Below, in pieces: positions 1-8,730 of a DNA stretch of 64,000 nucleotides. The stretch covers positions 1-64,000 of the forward strand of contig JADJRE010000003.1 in NCBI GenBank assembly GCA_016712375.1. Reading direction: 5' to 3'. Origin of the DNA: Rhodospirillales bacterium (GTDB taxonomy: Bacteria > Pseudomonadota > Alphaproteobacteria > Rhodospirillales > Defluviicoccaceae). The notes beneath the pieces were generated by a model, which worked only from the letters and a program-made list of their open reading frames with translations, searched no databases and was not told the origin of the DNA. The number at the start of each line of letters is the position of its first letter. Positions within the stretch are counted from its first letter, which is position 1. A program made the translations under genes and the position numbers.

Positions 1-218
1 AGCTTGATGATCGTGTCTTTCGCCTTCCACCCGTCCCCTCCCTCACCCAGCGTCGAGCGGCAAAGCCGCGCAGTAAGCCCACTCGCTGTGGCCACAGCAT
101 ACCTTGCCACTCCTTTTAGGCTATAGGAGAGTAGAACTCGGTAGAAGATCGCAGACTGATGGACTTCGATACCGCCCTCCCATAGCGGAATATACCGGGG
201 GAAATATACTGAAACTGC

Positions 219-600
219 ATGCCGTGTAGGAATGTCTATCGAAATGTAGAGGAACATCATTGCGCGCTGCAGGACTGCATCGGGCGAAAGAAACGCCGCG
301 TCGCCTCTTCAACCGGCACCAGACGATCGGTGATGCGCTCGACAGCGGCTTCCGCGCATCGCGATCTACGACGAATTCAGGACCGGCTCGGCATGGGGTA
401 CGCCATTTTTTGCCGCTACGTGAAAAGTCTCGAACTGGGGTCGTCGCCGGCCGCGCACTCAACCCGGAACAGACCCGAAGAAGGCCAAGAGCGTAATGAG
501 GGAGGGGCCGCCGGCTCACAGCCCGGACCCTCCGAGCCGACGGCCGCCCACTCTTCATCGTCACCACCACCAGCCCCAGCAGGGGGAAACGTCGGATGCC
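219..600 (+). pseudogene. degenerate traK-like conjugation gene
   Basis: No intact gene is visible in the first 595 bases. Around 300-430, pieces in different plus-strand frames resemble the N-terminal part of TraK-type conjugal transfer proteins: RIAIYDEFRTG in one frame and GMGYAIFCRYVKS in another. TraK proteins of IncP-like systems bind near oriT, and their gene normally precedes traL, as it would here. I infer a broken traK relative, but the similarity rests on short pieces and the limits are arbitrary. Bases 1-218 show nothing I can assign. Confidence 0.3.
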
Positions 601-1431
601 GAACGACGACGTGAACCACCAGCCGCCAAGCTTCCTCACCGGACACCAAGGATTTCGCCGACGAAGAGGACATCGCGCGCCTCAACCGGCGGAAGCCAAA
701 CCCAAAGCGCCGAACGGAATTGCCTTCGTCCTTCAAGGCAAGGGGCGGCTGTGGCAAGACCGTGGTCGCCTCATTTGTCGCGCAGAGCATCCAGGCGACC
801 GGCGAACCGCTGGTTTGCATCGACACCGACCCGACCAACAAGTCGTTCGCCGACATCACCTCACTCCGTGTCGAGCGAGTGCAACTGCTCAACGGCATGA
901 AGCTGAAACGTCGAGGCGAGTGAACGTGGTGAGTTCGCGGGTCGCCGACGAAGGCACGAATTTCGTGTTCGACAACGGCGCCGGGTCCCACCAGCCGATG
1001 ATGACCTACCTGCTCGAAGCCGGGCTGTTCGGTGGCTCGCCGAGGCGGGAAAGCGCGTCGTCGTCCACGTTCCCGTCATCGGCTCGGAAGCTCTATCGCA
1101 CATGGTGATCGCGTTGGAGCACGTGACCCGCACCATCCCGTGCGTCGACGTGATCCGCCAGCACAATCCGTTCTTCGGTCCGCTGGTGACCGACGCCGGG
1201 ATCGATCTCGAAGAGACCGAGATGTACGCGGAGATGGCCGCCCGCTTTCACGCGACCATCAAGCTACCGGCACTGAATCCGGATTATTCCGGCGCATGCT
1301 TCGCGAAAATACTGAAGAACAAGCAAACGTTCGCCGACGCTCGCGCCGACCAGAGCATCAACCGGCTGTCGAAGATGTTTCTCGAACAGGCGTGGGCACC
1401 CATGCACCAGCAGATCCAGGCGGCATGGTAA
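596..1431 (+). pseudogene. traL: traL/ParA-like conjugal transfer ATPase, frameshifted
   Basis: This is a P-loop ATPase related to TraL of conjugative plasmids, broken by at least three frame changes. The frame opening at 596 gives IAFVLQGKG near 730. The next frame carries GGCGKTVVASFVAQ, the deviant Walker A, followed by CIDTDPTNKSF. Near 920 the reading returns to the first frame for FVFDNGAGSHQPMM, and from about 1030 the third frame gives RVVVHVPVIGSEA through to the TAA at 1429-1431. The first break fits one extra G in the run at about 735-741. The next gene starts on the last base of this stop codon, so the operon layout survives although the gene cannot make one continuous protein. 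Decay or sequencing indels are both possible. Confidence 0.65.
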
Positions 1432-1887
1432 TGGACCGCGCGGTGCTGAAGGAGGTGATGGCGAAAGCACGTCAGCGGCGATCCGGATGAAAACGCGATC
1501 GCCCGAACGCTGCGGATCAACCTCGAACGGCTGATCGAAGAACGACTCCCGCAACAGCAGGTGCAGGAGACGCCGGCCGAGCGTCCGAGGCGACGCCCGC
1601 ATCCGCTGATGCCGCCGGGCGGTTGGACCGACGAGACGTACCAGATCGCCGCCGCCGTCGAGCGGGAGCGGCGGTTTGGGCCAGCGACACCACCGCCGCC
1701 GCCGCTGCCGGCGACGCATGAAGACGAGATGGTCGGCGTCGTGCCGACCATGCGGGAGACGCTCGCGATCATCTGGGCGTGGTTGCGCTTTCGCCGCACG
1801 CCGACGCCGAGCCCGGAGGTGATCGAGCGGGAGTTGTGTCGCCGGAAGTGGAAAGAAGCCAGCCGCGCCGCAGCGCGCCGCAGGTAA
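1431..1887 (+). pseudogene. small conjugation-operon protein, frameshifted
   Basis: An ATG overlaps the traL-like stop by one base and opens a frame reading MDRAVLKEVMAKARQ, which ends at a TGA near 1488. One frame over, an uninterrupted reading continues from about 1480 as DENAIARTLRINLERLIEE and runs to the TAA at 1885-1887. The joined product would be about 150 residues, soluble, Arg- and Pro-rich, with a possible hydrophobic stretch (TLAIIWAWL). Its place between traL and traG suggests a transfer role. I do not recognise the family. A one-base indel at about 1475-1485 explains the break. Confidence 0.45.
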
Positions 1888-1912
1888 GGAAACAGCGACC
1901 CGCCGGGATGGT

Positions 1913-3712
1913 TTGAGGAGGACGACCCCTGGCGAGCCGCTGCACGTCATCTGCCCCAGCAGAGGGACTACGTCCTTGATAAACTATACGAACCAGCAAG
2001 GTCGGGGCAAGAGAGCGGCCGTTCTCGCTCTGGTCGCCGGCGCCGGCGCGCTGGGCAGCGCCGCGGCAACGCAGTACATCGCTGCCCGGACAGGCTACGC
2101 CACCGGCCTCGGCTCACCGCTGCTGACCGTGGCAGACGTGCCGTTCTACCCGCCATGGAAATGGTTCGAGTGGATGCAGGCGCCGTGGGCGCCGGACGCC
2201 TATCAGACGTTCGTGCCAGGGTGAAGCTGACGGCCATGGGGGCGCTCGTCGGCACCGCCGTCGGTCTGCTGCTGTGGCCAACGACTCTCCCGGCGGCCAA
2301 AGCGGTACCCCGAGCTGCACGGCACTGCCCGCTTCGCCCTGGCGTCGGAAATCCAACGGGCCGGCCTGTTCGCCCGGCACGGCGTACACCTCGGCGGCTG
2401 GCGCGACCGGCGCCGCCTGCGGACGCTGCGGCAGGACGGCCCGGGCACGTGGCGATCATCGCTCCTACTCGGAGCGGCAAGGGCACCGGCGTGATCGTAC
2501 CGACGCTGCTGAACTGGGGCGCGAGTTCGATTGTCTACGACGAGAAGGGCGAGCTGGCGGCGATCACCGGCGGCTGGCAGGCGAGCATCGGCACGCGGGT
2601 GATCCGTTTCCAGCCAGGCGCCGCCGGCTGCCATCGGTTCAACTTTCTCGACGCCGTGCGCGTCGGCACGGCGTTCGAGGTGGCCGACGCGCAGAATATC
2701 GCCCTGCTGCTGGTCGACCGTGACGGCAAGGGCGTCGATCGGGACCATTGGAAGTCGACGGCGTATCAGCTTCTCGCCGGCCTGATCCTGCACACGCTGC
2801 ATCGAGACCCCGGCGCCTGCCTCGCGGATGTCGCGTGCGAGTTGTCGATGCCCGGACGCGAGCCGGAGGATCTGTTCGCGGACATGGCGGCGTCGCCTTA
2901 TCCCTTCGTCGCCATCACCGGACAGGCGTGCGTTTCCCGGCACCCGAAAGAGCAGGGGTCGGTCACCAGCACCGCGGCGATCGCGCTCGAACTGTTCACC
3001 GACCCGCTGATCGCGGCGAACACCCGCCGCAGCGACTTCGCCATCGGCGAGCTAATGAACGACGCGGCGCCGGCGGCGCTCTACATCGTCACGCCCGGCG
3101 CCGACAAGCTGCGGCTGCGGCCGTTGGTCCGGCTGCTGCTGGCATCCGCCATGCGCACGCTGCTGGGGGCCGAGGTTCGCTTCGAGGACGGCCGGCCGTT
3201 GCCGGTGCATCGGCATCGGCTGCTGATGGTGCTCGATGAGTTTCCCTCGCTCGGCCGGCTCGACGTGATCGAGGACGCCCTGCCGAAATGCGCCGGCTAC
3301 GGCATCAAGGTGCTGCTCGTGGCGCAGGACCGCGACCAGATCGTCGGTGCCTACGGGGCGACCGAAAGCATCCTCGCGAACTGTCACGTCCGTGTTTGCT
3401 ACGCGCCCAACAGCGTTGTGACCGCCGAGTGGATCAGCAAGATGGCCGGGGAAGGCACGGTCGTGCGCGAGGTGCTGAGCGAGAGCGGTACCCGGCTCGG
3501 CGCGCTGTCGAACGTCAACCGCTCGCTGCACGAGTCGCGGCGGCCGTTGCTGACGGCGGACGAAGTGATGCGGCTAGCGCATGACCGGTCCCGAGGGACC
3601 GGGCGAGTTGCTGCTGTTCGTAGGCGGTCTGCATCCGATCCGCGGCGAGCAGACGCCCTACTATCTCGATCCTGAGCTGTCACGCCGCGCCTCGCTGGCG
3701 GTGTCGGGATGA
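1913..3712 (+). pseudogene. traG: TraG/VirD4-type coupling protein, multiply frameshifted
   Basis: This is a type IV coupling protein, the hexameric membrane ATPase that links the relaxosome to the mating channel. The first frame (from about 1913, start uncertain) holds a hydrophobic segment (AAVLALVAGAGALGSAA). A second membrane segment (GALVGTAVGLLLW) is in the next frame near 2235. The family's LHGTARFA block at 2315-2340 is back in the first frame. Walker A (APTRSGKGTG, near 2465) and Walker B (LMVLDEFPSLGRL, near 3225) share one long frame. The C terminus (LLLFVGGLHPIRG) is shifted again after about 3595 and ends at TGA 3710-3712, overlapping the traF start. Four frame changes make a functional product unlikely if the sequence is correct. 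Confidence 0.8.
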
Positions 3713-4245
3713 ACCGCTCGCGGAAGACGGTCGCCGTCGTCGTCGCCCTCGCTGCGATCGGCGGCGCGGCCACCATTGCCCTGGAACGAGCAGGCTGGCG
3801 CTGGAACTCGACCGAGAGCGCACCCGTCGGGCTGTGGCAGGTGGTTCGGCGGGCGCCGGCCGATGGCGCCTGGGTGACGTTCTGTCCGCCGAATGACGCG
3901 ATGTTTCAGGAGTTCAAGGCGCGCGGCTACATCCGTGGCGGGCCGTGCCCCGGCGACCTGGAACGGCTGTTGAAGCCCGTGGTCGCCATGGAGGGCGATG
4001 TCGTCACCGTCGGCGACGACGGCGTGACGGTGAACGGCGCGCTGCTGCCGGAGACCGAGCTGCACACGCAGGACAGCCGGGGATGGCCGCTCGTGCCCCG
4101 CGTCGTCGTGCAGGTCGTCGTCGAACCGGGCGACCTGTGGGTGGTCTCCAACCATTCACCGCTGTCGGTCGATTCACGCTACTTCGGACCGATCCGGGTG
4201 GGATCCGTCGAAGGCACCGCCGTGCCGGTATGGGTCGGGCGATGA
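3709..4245 (+). CDS. traF: conjugative transfer signal peptidase TraF
   Basis: TraF proteins are S26C-type serine peptidases at the inner membrane that mature, and in IncP plasmids cyclise, the pilin. The 178-residue product has an N-terminal membrane anchor (VAVVVALAAIGGAATIAL) followed by STESAPVGLW, which contains the catalytic serine in the S26 context. KPVVAMEGD supplies the general-base lysine and DSRYFGPI is the conserved C-terminal block. Length is normal. The ATG overlaps the traG stop (ATGA) and its own stop overlaps the next start, so it is translationally coupled within the tra operon. Unlike its upstream neighbours it is intact. Confidence 0.9.
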   Translation: MNRSRKTVAVVVALAAIGGAATIALERAGWRWNSTESAPVGLWQVVRRAPADGAWVTFCPPNDAMFQEFKARGYIRGGPCPGDLERLLKPVVAMEGDVVTVGDDGVTVNGALLPETELHTQDSRGWPLVPRVVVQVVVEPGDLWVVSNHSPLSVDSRYFGPIRVGSVEGTAVPVWVGR

Positions 4246-4868
4246 CGGCGAGGGGAGTGTCGCTCGCCGTGGCACTCCTGGCGGCGGCGTCGCCCGCGGC
4301 GGCGCTGACGCTCTCGGCTGAGGACGTGGATGCCATCGGCCGGGTGAGCATCGCCGAAGCCGGCAACCAGTCGGACGCCGGCCTTGCCGCGGTGATCGAC
4401 GTGATCTTGCACCGAGCGGCGAGCAGTGGGTTCGGAGGAGGCGTCCAGGGCGTGCTGGATGCGCCGCGGCAGTTCGAGCCAGTGAGCAGGGTGGGTGGCT
4501 CCTGGCGGAACCTGCCGCCGCCGACGGCCGAACAGCGCACCAGGATCGCGACGATCCTCTCGCTGAAGGCGGACGGCGTCCTCGGCGACGTGTCGCAGGG
4601 CGGGCTGTACTTCCAGAACGAGGCGATCGTCCGCAAACGTGCGGCCGCGGGCCAGGTCAAATCGTCGCTGGTGGGGTTCGGCGGCATGCCGGTCACCGTC
4701 CGGATCGGAGAGCACACGTTCTATCGCTCGCGGCAGCCGGCCGAGGCGGTGCCGGTTGTCGCCGTGCCCGCGGTGTCGGCGGCGCCGGCTCCTGGCCGCA
4801 GCGCGCCGGCCGACGACTACGCCGCCGCCGTGCAGAAAACCCTCGGCGGCGGCGAACTGCCGGAGTGA
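4242..4868 (+). CDS. SleB-like cell wall hydrolase
   Basis: The 208-residue product begins with a signal peptide (SLAVALLAAASPAAAL), so it should act in the periplasm. The body matches the SleB/hydrolase_2 fold: IAEAGNQSDAGLAAVIDVILHR with the conserved glutamate, then a QFEPV block that is typical of the family. Such enzymes cut peptidoglycan and beside tra genes are thought to open a path for the transfer channel. The C-terminal third is Ala/Pro-rich and probably disordered. The start was chosen for its ATGA overlap with traF. An open frame extends further upstream but only as a shadow of traF. Confidence 0.82.
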   Translation: MTARGVSLAVALLAAASPAAALTLSAEDVDAIGRVSIAEAGNQSDAGLAAVIDVILHRAASSGFGGGVQGVLDAPRQFEPVSRVGGSWRNLPPPTAEQRTRIATILSLKADGVLGDVSQGGLYFQNEAIVRKRAAAGQVKSSLVGFGGMPVTVRIGEHTFYRSRQPAEAVPVVAVPAVSAAPAPGRSAPADDYAAAVQKTLGGGELPE

Positions 4869-5437
4869 CCGCTGTTTCTGCGCCTCGAGGCTGCGCCATT
4901 CGGGCGCTTCCTCACACCAGCGGCCGGGGAGCGGCTGCGCCAGAGATGAGGTAATCGGTATGGATGACGTGTTGCTGTTCGGCCTCCGGCCGGCGGCGCG
5001 GCCGTGCGGGGTGGAGCCGAAGCATAGGAAGACCTCACGGCGGCTGGCATCTCGCGAGGCTTGCCCCGGCGGGCAAACAGGGCCCTCCCGCGCGCGCCGC
5101 TCCTTCGCTTGTGGGGCGGTTCGCGGCGCGCGCGGGTCCCTCCCATTCGCTGCCGGGACAAGCTTCGGGCGCTGGAGGATGCAGGAGCGGAGAGATCGAA
5201 GGTCGCGAAAGAGATCGTGACCCGAAGGGCGGAGACGCCGGCAGGCGGCTGCGGGAGCGCAGCGAGTAGAGCTCGTTCCGGCAAAGGCGGATTCGCTCAA
5301 CTGTCACCCTGCCGAGCGATGCAAAGGAAGTTGTAAACTTGTTTGTAGATGAAGCCGCGGTAGCGAGAACGCTTGCCATTGTCAGCTGAAGCGAGCTGAC
5401 TGATCTATCCGATGGCGTGAGCGCGGAAGGGAACGCG
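4869..5437. other. GC-rich intergenic region holding a dispersed repeat
   Basis: No convincing gene lies in this 569-base stretch. Short open frames here lack family resemblance. It includes one copy of a dispersed repeat (5209-5281), a GC-rich inverted stretch near 5095-5140 (several CGCGCG runs), and an AT-richer end (5320-5400) that could hold the promoter of the haem peroxidase gene. Confidence 0.5.
5209..5281. repeat. dispersed repeat, copy 1
   Basis: The sequence around GGGCGGAGACGCCGGC (5227-5242), with flanks GATCGTGACCCGA and GTAGAGCTCGTTCCGG, recurs with about 80% identity at 9424-9500. Both copies are intergenic on a plasmid-like backbone. The function is unknown; a structured leader or a mobile short repeat are options. 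Confidence 0.55.
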
Positions 5438-7285
5438 ATGGTCGAACCGTTTCGACCCGGCCTTTTGGAGCGGATGCTGGGCGGTCTGTTCCGCGTCGTC
5501 AATCGGCGCATCGTCTGGCACCGCCTGGGGTTCGTCGGCTCGGTCGTTAACCTGGTCGCGCTTCGCACTAATCTACGTCGCTTCAATCTCTGCGACACTG
5601 AAAGCCGTGAGCCGGAGGCGCCCAGCCCGGGAGGCCGCGATGTCCGCGCCAGCCGTGCGCCAAATGGCTCTTACGACGACCTGAGCCAGCCGAGCATGGG
5701 CATGGCCGGCACCAGATTCGGCCGCAACGTTCCGCTCGCCAGCACGTTCCCGGACGCGGCGAGCCTGCTCGATCCCAATCCGCGGCTGATCAGCCGCAGG
5801 CTGCTGACCCGCGACGCCTTCATCCCCGCTTCCACCCTCAACGTCTTCGCCGGCGCCTGGGTGCAGTTCATGGTCCATGACTGGTTCAGCCACGGCAAGG
5901 GAGCGTCGCCGGAGCAGGTCGAGCCGATCCGCGTCCCGGTCGACGAGGACGATCCGTTTCCGGAAAAGCCGATGATCGTGCCGCGAACGCAGCCGGATCC
6001 GACGCGCGGCCCGGCGGACGAGGGTTTGCCGCCGACTTTCGTCAACGTCGAGAGCCACTGGTGGGACGCATCGCAGATCTACGGCTCGAGCGACGACCTC
6101 GTCGCTCGCGTCCGCACCGACCCGACCACCGGCGCGCCGGTCGCCGACGGCAAGATCCACCTCCGCCCCGAGGGCCTGCTTCCACGCGAGACGGACAAGT
6201 GCGTGCATCGCAAGGAGGCCGAGCTGGAATTCACCGGCGTCAACGGCAACTGGTGGATCGGCCTGTCGGCGCTGCATACGCTGTTCGCCCGCGAACACAA
6301 CGCCGTCTGCGACCGCCTGAAGATCGAGTTCCCCGACAGAAATGGCGACTGGCTGTTCGAGAAGGCGCGGCTGATCGTCGCTGCCCTGCTCGCCAAGATT
6401 CACACGGTCGAGTGGACCCCGGCCCTGCTGAACACGCCGGCCCTGCGATTCGGGATGCGCGGCAACTGGTGGGGCGTCCTCGGCGAGGAGTTCGCAAACG
6501 CTTACGGCCGCATCGGCAGCAGCGAGGTCGGGAGCGGGATCATCGGCTCTCCCACCGATCATCACGGCGTCCGCTACACGCTCACCGAGGAGTTCGTCGC
6601 CGTCTATCGGATGCATTCACTGATGCGCGACGAGTTCTCGTTCCGCCGGCACGGAGACGATCGACCGATCCGCACCGCCACCTTGCCGGAGGTCTCCGCC
6701 GACAACACGCATCTGCTGTACGACGACGTCCCGTTCCTCGACGTCTTCTATTCATTGGGCACGCAGAACCCCGGCGCACTCGCGCTGCACAACTATCCGC
6801 GCCATTTGCAGAACCTGCGCCGCCAGGACTCCGGCGAGCCGGCCGATCTCGCGGCGGTGGAAATCATCCGCGACCGCGAACGCGGCGTGCCGCGGTACTG
6901 CGAGTTCCGGCGTCTGCTCGACATGAAGGTGCCGGAGACTTTCCTGGAGCTGACCGGCGGGCGGCAGGACCTGGCACGCGAGATCGAGGCCATCTATGGC
7001 GATCTCGGCAAAGTCGACACGATGATCGGCATGCTCGCCGAGCCCTATCCCGACGGCTTCGCCTTCTCCGACACCGCGTTCCGCATTTTCATCCTGATGG
7101 CTTCGCGTCGGCTGAAAAGCGACCGGTTCTTCACACAGGATTACACGCCCGAGATCTACACGCAGGTCGGGCTCGACTGGGTCGCCGCCAACACGATGAA
7201 GACGGTGATCCTGCGGCACCTGCCCCAGTTGGCGCCATGCCTGAAGGACGTGCGGAATGCCTTCTTCCCCTGGCGTACGCCATGA
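5438..7285 (+). CDS. alpha-dioxygenase-like haem peroxidase
   Basis: This is a 615-residue member of the animal-type haem peroxidase superfamily, closest in layout to fatty acid alpha-dioxygenases, which insert O2 at the alpha carbon of fatty acids. Seen in the sequence: FMVHDWFSH with the likely distal His147, LFAREHNAVCDRL, HTVEWTPALLNT, and VYRMHSLM with the likely proximal haem ligand His393. Length suits the bacterial family. There is no signal peptide, so it should be cytoplasmic or peripheral. The start at 5438 has a GGAAGG ribosome site 6-7 bases upstream; a GTG at 5417 is less likely. It sits alone between tra genes and the backbone and looks like cargo. The substrate is not shown by the sequence; a prostaglandin-synthase-like relative is the alternative. 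Confidence 0.85.
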   Translation: MVEPFRPGLLERMLGGLFRVVNRRIVWHRLGFVGSVVNLVALRTNLRRFNLCDTESREPEAPSPGGRDVRASRAPNGSYDDLSQPSMGMAGTRFGRNVPLASTFPDAASLLDPNPRLISRRLLTRDAFIPASTLNVFAGAWVQFMVHDWFSHGKGASPEQVEPIRVPVDEDDPFPEKPMIVPRTQPDPTRGPADEGLPPTFVNVESHWWDASQIYGSSDDLVARVRTDPTTGAPVADGKIHLRPEGLLPRETDKCVHRKEAELEFTGVNGNWWIGLSALHTLFAREHNAVCDRLKIEFPDRNGDWLFEKARLIVAALLAKIHTVEWTPALLNTPALRFGMRGNWWGVLGEEFANAYGRIGSSEVGSGIIGSPTDHHGVRYTLTEEFVAVYRMHSLMRDEFSFRRHGDDRPIRTATLPEVSADNTHLLYDDVPFLDVFYSLGTQNPGALALHNYPRHLQNLRRQDSGEPADLAAVEIIRDRERGVPRYCEFRRLLDMKVPETFLELTGGRQDLAREIEAIYGDLGKVDTMIGMLAEPYPDGFAFSDTAFRIFILMASRRLKSDRFFTQDYTPEIYTQVGLDWVAANTMKTVILRHLPQLAPCLKDVRNAFFPWRTP

Positions 7286-7321
7286 ACCAGAAGCCCGGCG
7301 GTCCGGGTGCGGAATGAACCG

Positions 7322-7693
7322 ATGATGGCGAGCTACGAACGCATCCTCCGGGTCGTCGTCCCGCTGGACGCGCTGCTCGGTGTCGTCCTGCTGCTCTGGC
7401 CGAGCTTGCTGGCGGGAGAGGCCGGTCCCACCGTCGCGACCATTTGGCCACGTGCCGCCGGCTTTTTATTGCTGCTGCTGTCGCTGGCGTTGCTGCCGCC
7501 GGCGATCTTCGCTCCGGCCAACCGTTATCTGGCTGTACTGGCAGCGGTGGCACAGGCCGTCATCGGCCTTTTCTTCGTCGTCTCCGGGACGCCATTCGCC
7601 TGGCTGCTGGCGATCGCCTTCTTCGCCTCTTCCTATTTGCTGGCCGCGGCGCTCTGGCGCGGGTTCCAGCAGTACCTGATGTCGAAACCTTGA
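7322..7693 (+). CDS. small membrane protein with four predicted helices
   Basis: The product is about 123 residues and almost entirely hydrophobic, with likely membrane spans near LDALLGVVLLLWPSLL, AAGFLLLLLSLALL, YLAVLAAVAQAVIGLFFVV and WLLAIAFFASSYLLA. I do not recognise the family. It begins 36 bases after the peroxidase stop on the same strand and is probably co-transcribed with it. This hints at a membrane partner or a lipid-related role, which is inference only. Two adjacent ATGs (7322, 7325) and an upstream GTG (7307) are possible starts; no strong ribosome site separates them. Confidence 0.6.
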   Translation: MMASYERILRVVVPLDALLGVVLLLWPSLLAGEAGPTVATIWPRAAGFLLLLLSLALLPPAIFAPANRYLAVLAAVAQAVIGLFFVVSGTPFAWLLAIAFFASSYLLAAALWRGFQQYLMSKP

Positions 7694-7838
7694 ACGAGTA
7701 CGACGTGCCGGTGACCTTTGGGTCATGACGGGGCCGAGGTGAGGCTTTAACAAACACGCGTTTTTGTCGTCGGGCCGACATGGTCGAGGGTGCGGATACG
7801 CGGAGGGCGGCGCCTCGCGGCGCCGCCCGCGGCTGCAC

Positions 7839-8009
7839 TCAGCAGTCCGCGGCGTCCTCCGCGTCGAGGATCGCCAGCTGCTTCGCCGCCGCGGCCTCGA
7901 GGCGAGCGAGCTCGGCCAAAGCGTCGCGGCGCTCCTCGCGGGTGAGGAGGGAGCCCGCGAGTTCCGCGCGGAGCTCCAAAATCGACTGCTGAATTGTCTG
8001 ATAGCGCAT
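7839..8009 (-). CDS. small helical hypothetical protein
   Basis: The 56-residue product (MRYQTIQQSILELRAEL...) is predicted helical and rich in Ala, Glu, Leu and Arg, with a heptad-like pattern suggesting a short coiled coil. The call rests mainly on its ribosome site: AAGGAGGCGACA directly precedes the ATG, one of the best Shine-Dalgarno matches in the window. The open frame extends upstream to 8252, but that part is low-complexity shadow. It lies at the downstream end of the minus-strand backbone genes. Function unknown. Confidence 0.55.
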   Translation of the reverse strand: MRYQTIQQSILELRAELAGSLLTREERRDALAELARLEAAAAKQLAILDAEDAADC

Positions 8010-8305
8010 TGTCGCCTCCTTCGGCTGCGTCTTCCGCTCGAAGACGGCGGTCGCCGGACGGGCGCGGGCGGACGGGTCAACGACGGCGGAGCCGCCGCCG
8101 GAGGCGGGGCGTGGGGGTGCCGGTTTTGTCGCTCTCGCGGCAAAATCGGGGGGAACCGCGCATCGTTGAGGCGGTCGTCCGCGTCCGTCATGCTGGGACG
8201 ACGTGAGAGAGGACCTGACAGAAACGACGTGTCGCGCAAGCGACGCCACCACGCCATGCGGCGCATGGCGATCTTCGGCACGAGCGGCGCGGGAGCATAA
8301 GAAGA

Positions 8306-8332
8306 GGCCCCGCCGATCGAGCCGGCGGGGCC
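8306..8332 (-). terminator. intrinsic terminator after the DUF736 gene
   Basis: A perfect 10-bp stem (GGCCCCGCCG / CGGCGGGGCC) with a 7-base loop lies 18 bases beyond the DUF736 stop. Read on the minus strand it is followed by TCTTCTTATG, a moderately T-rich tail, as expected for Rho-independent termination of the minus-strand transcript. Confidence 0.7.
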
Positions 8333-8349
8333 GAGAGGGCTGGGGGAGG

Positions 8350-8730
8350 TTACCAGCCGTTGTCCGAGCCGGTCGCCGCCACCGGCTGCGCAGCCGCGGC
8401 GTCGTCGTTCCAGATCAGCGCGTAGACGTCCGGGTCGTCCTGGCCGGGCGCCTTGCCGAGGTTGGCGTAGATGCGCCGGCCGATCTCCGGAGCCGAGATG
8501 CTGACCGAGACGTACTCGTCGCCCTCGCGGTTGGTGCGGACCCAGGCGGCGCCGATCTCGACCGGGGTGGAGCGGACGTCCTTGCGGCCGAGGATGCGGA
8601 AGTCGGGATGCTCGGCCTTGGTCTTCTGCGTGTTCTTCGCGAGCTTGATGTCGCAGTCGACGCTGAGCGTGGTGAGGCGACCCTTGTAGCTGCCGTCTTC
8701 CTGCTTCGCGACGAAACCGATGGTGGCCAT
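8350..8730 (-). CDS. DUF736 family protein
   Basis: The 126-residue product matches DUF736, a family almost confined to alphaproteobacterial plasmids and integrative elements. It opens with MATIGFVAKQEDGSYKG, then LSVDCDIKL and ADHPDFRILGR-like text (AEHPDFRILGRKDV), and ends in an acidic, Ala-rich tail. Function is not established; its constant company with transfer and anti-restriction genes marks it as backbone. The start has GGAGACAGACA before the ATG. A GC-rich leader of about 800 bases separates it from the next upstream gene on the same strand, which is unusually long. Confidence 0.88.
   Translation of the reverse strand: MATIGFVAKQEDGSYKGRLTTLSVDCDIKLAKNTQKTKAEHPDFRILGRKDVRSTPVEIGAAWVRTNREGDEYVSVSISAPEIGRRIYANLGKAPGQDDPDVYALIWNDDAAAAQPVAATGSDNGW

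Noticed and set aside
596..1431. Programmed ribosomal frameshifting in the traL-like gene
   Set aside because: At least three shifts of different direction and no slippery heptamer; neighbouring genes are broken in the same way, so decay or error is simpler.
7712..7725. Small hairpin TGACC/GGTCA after the membrane protein gene
   Set aside because: Only five base pairs and no T-tract, too weak for a terminator call.
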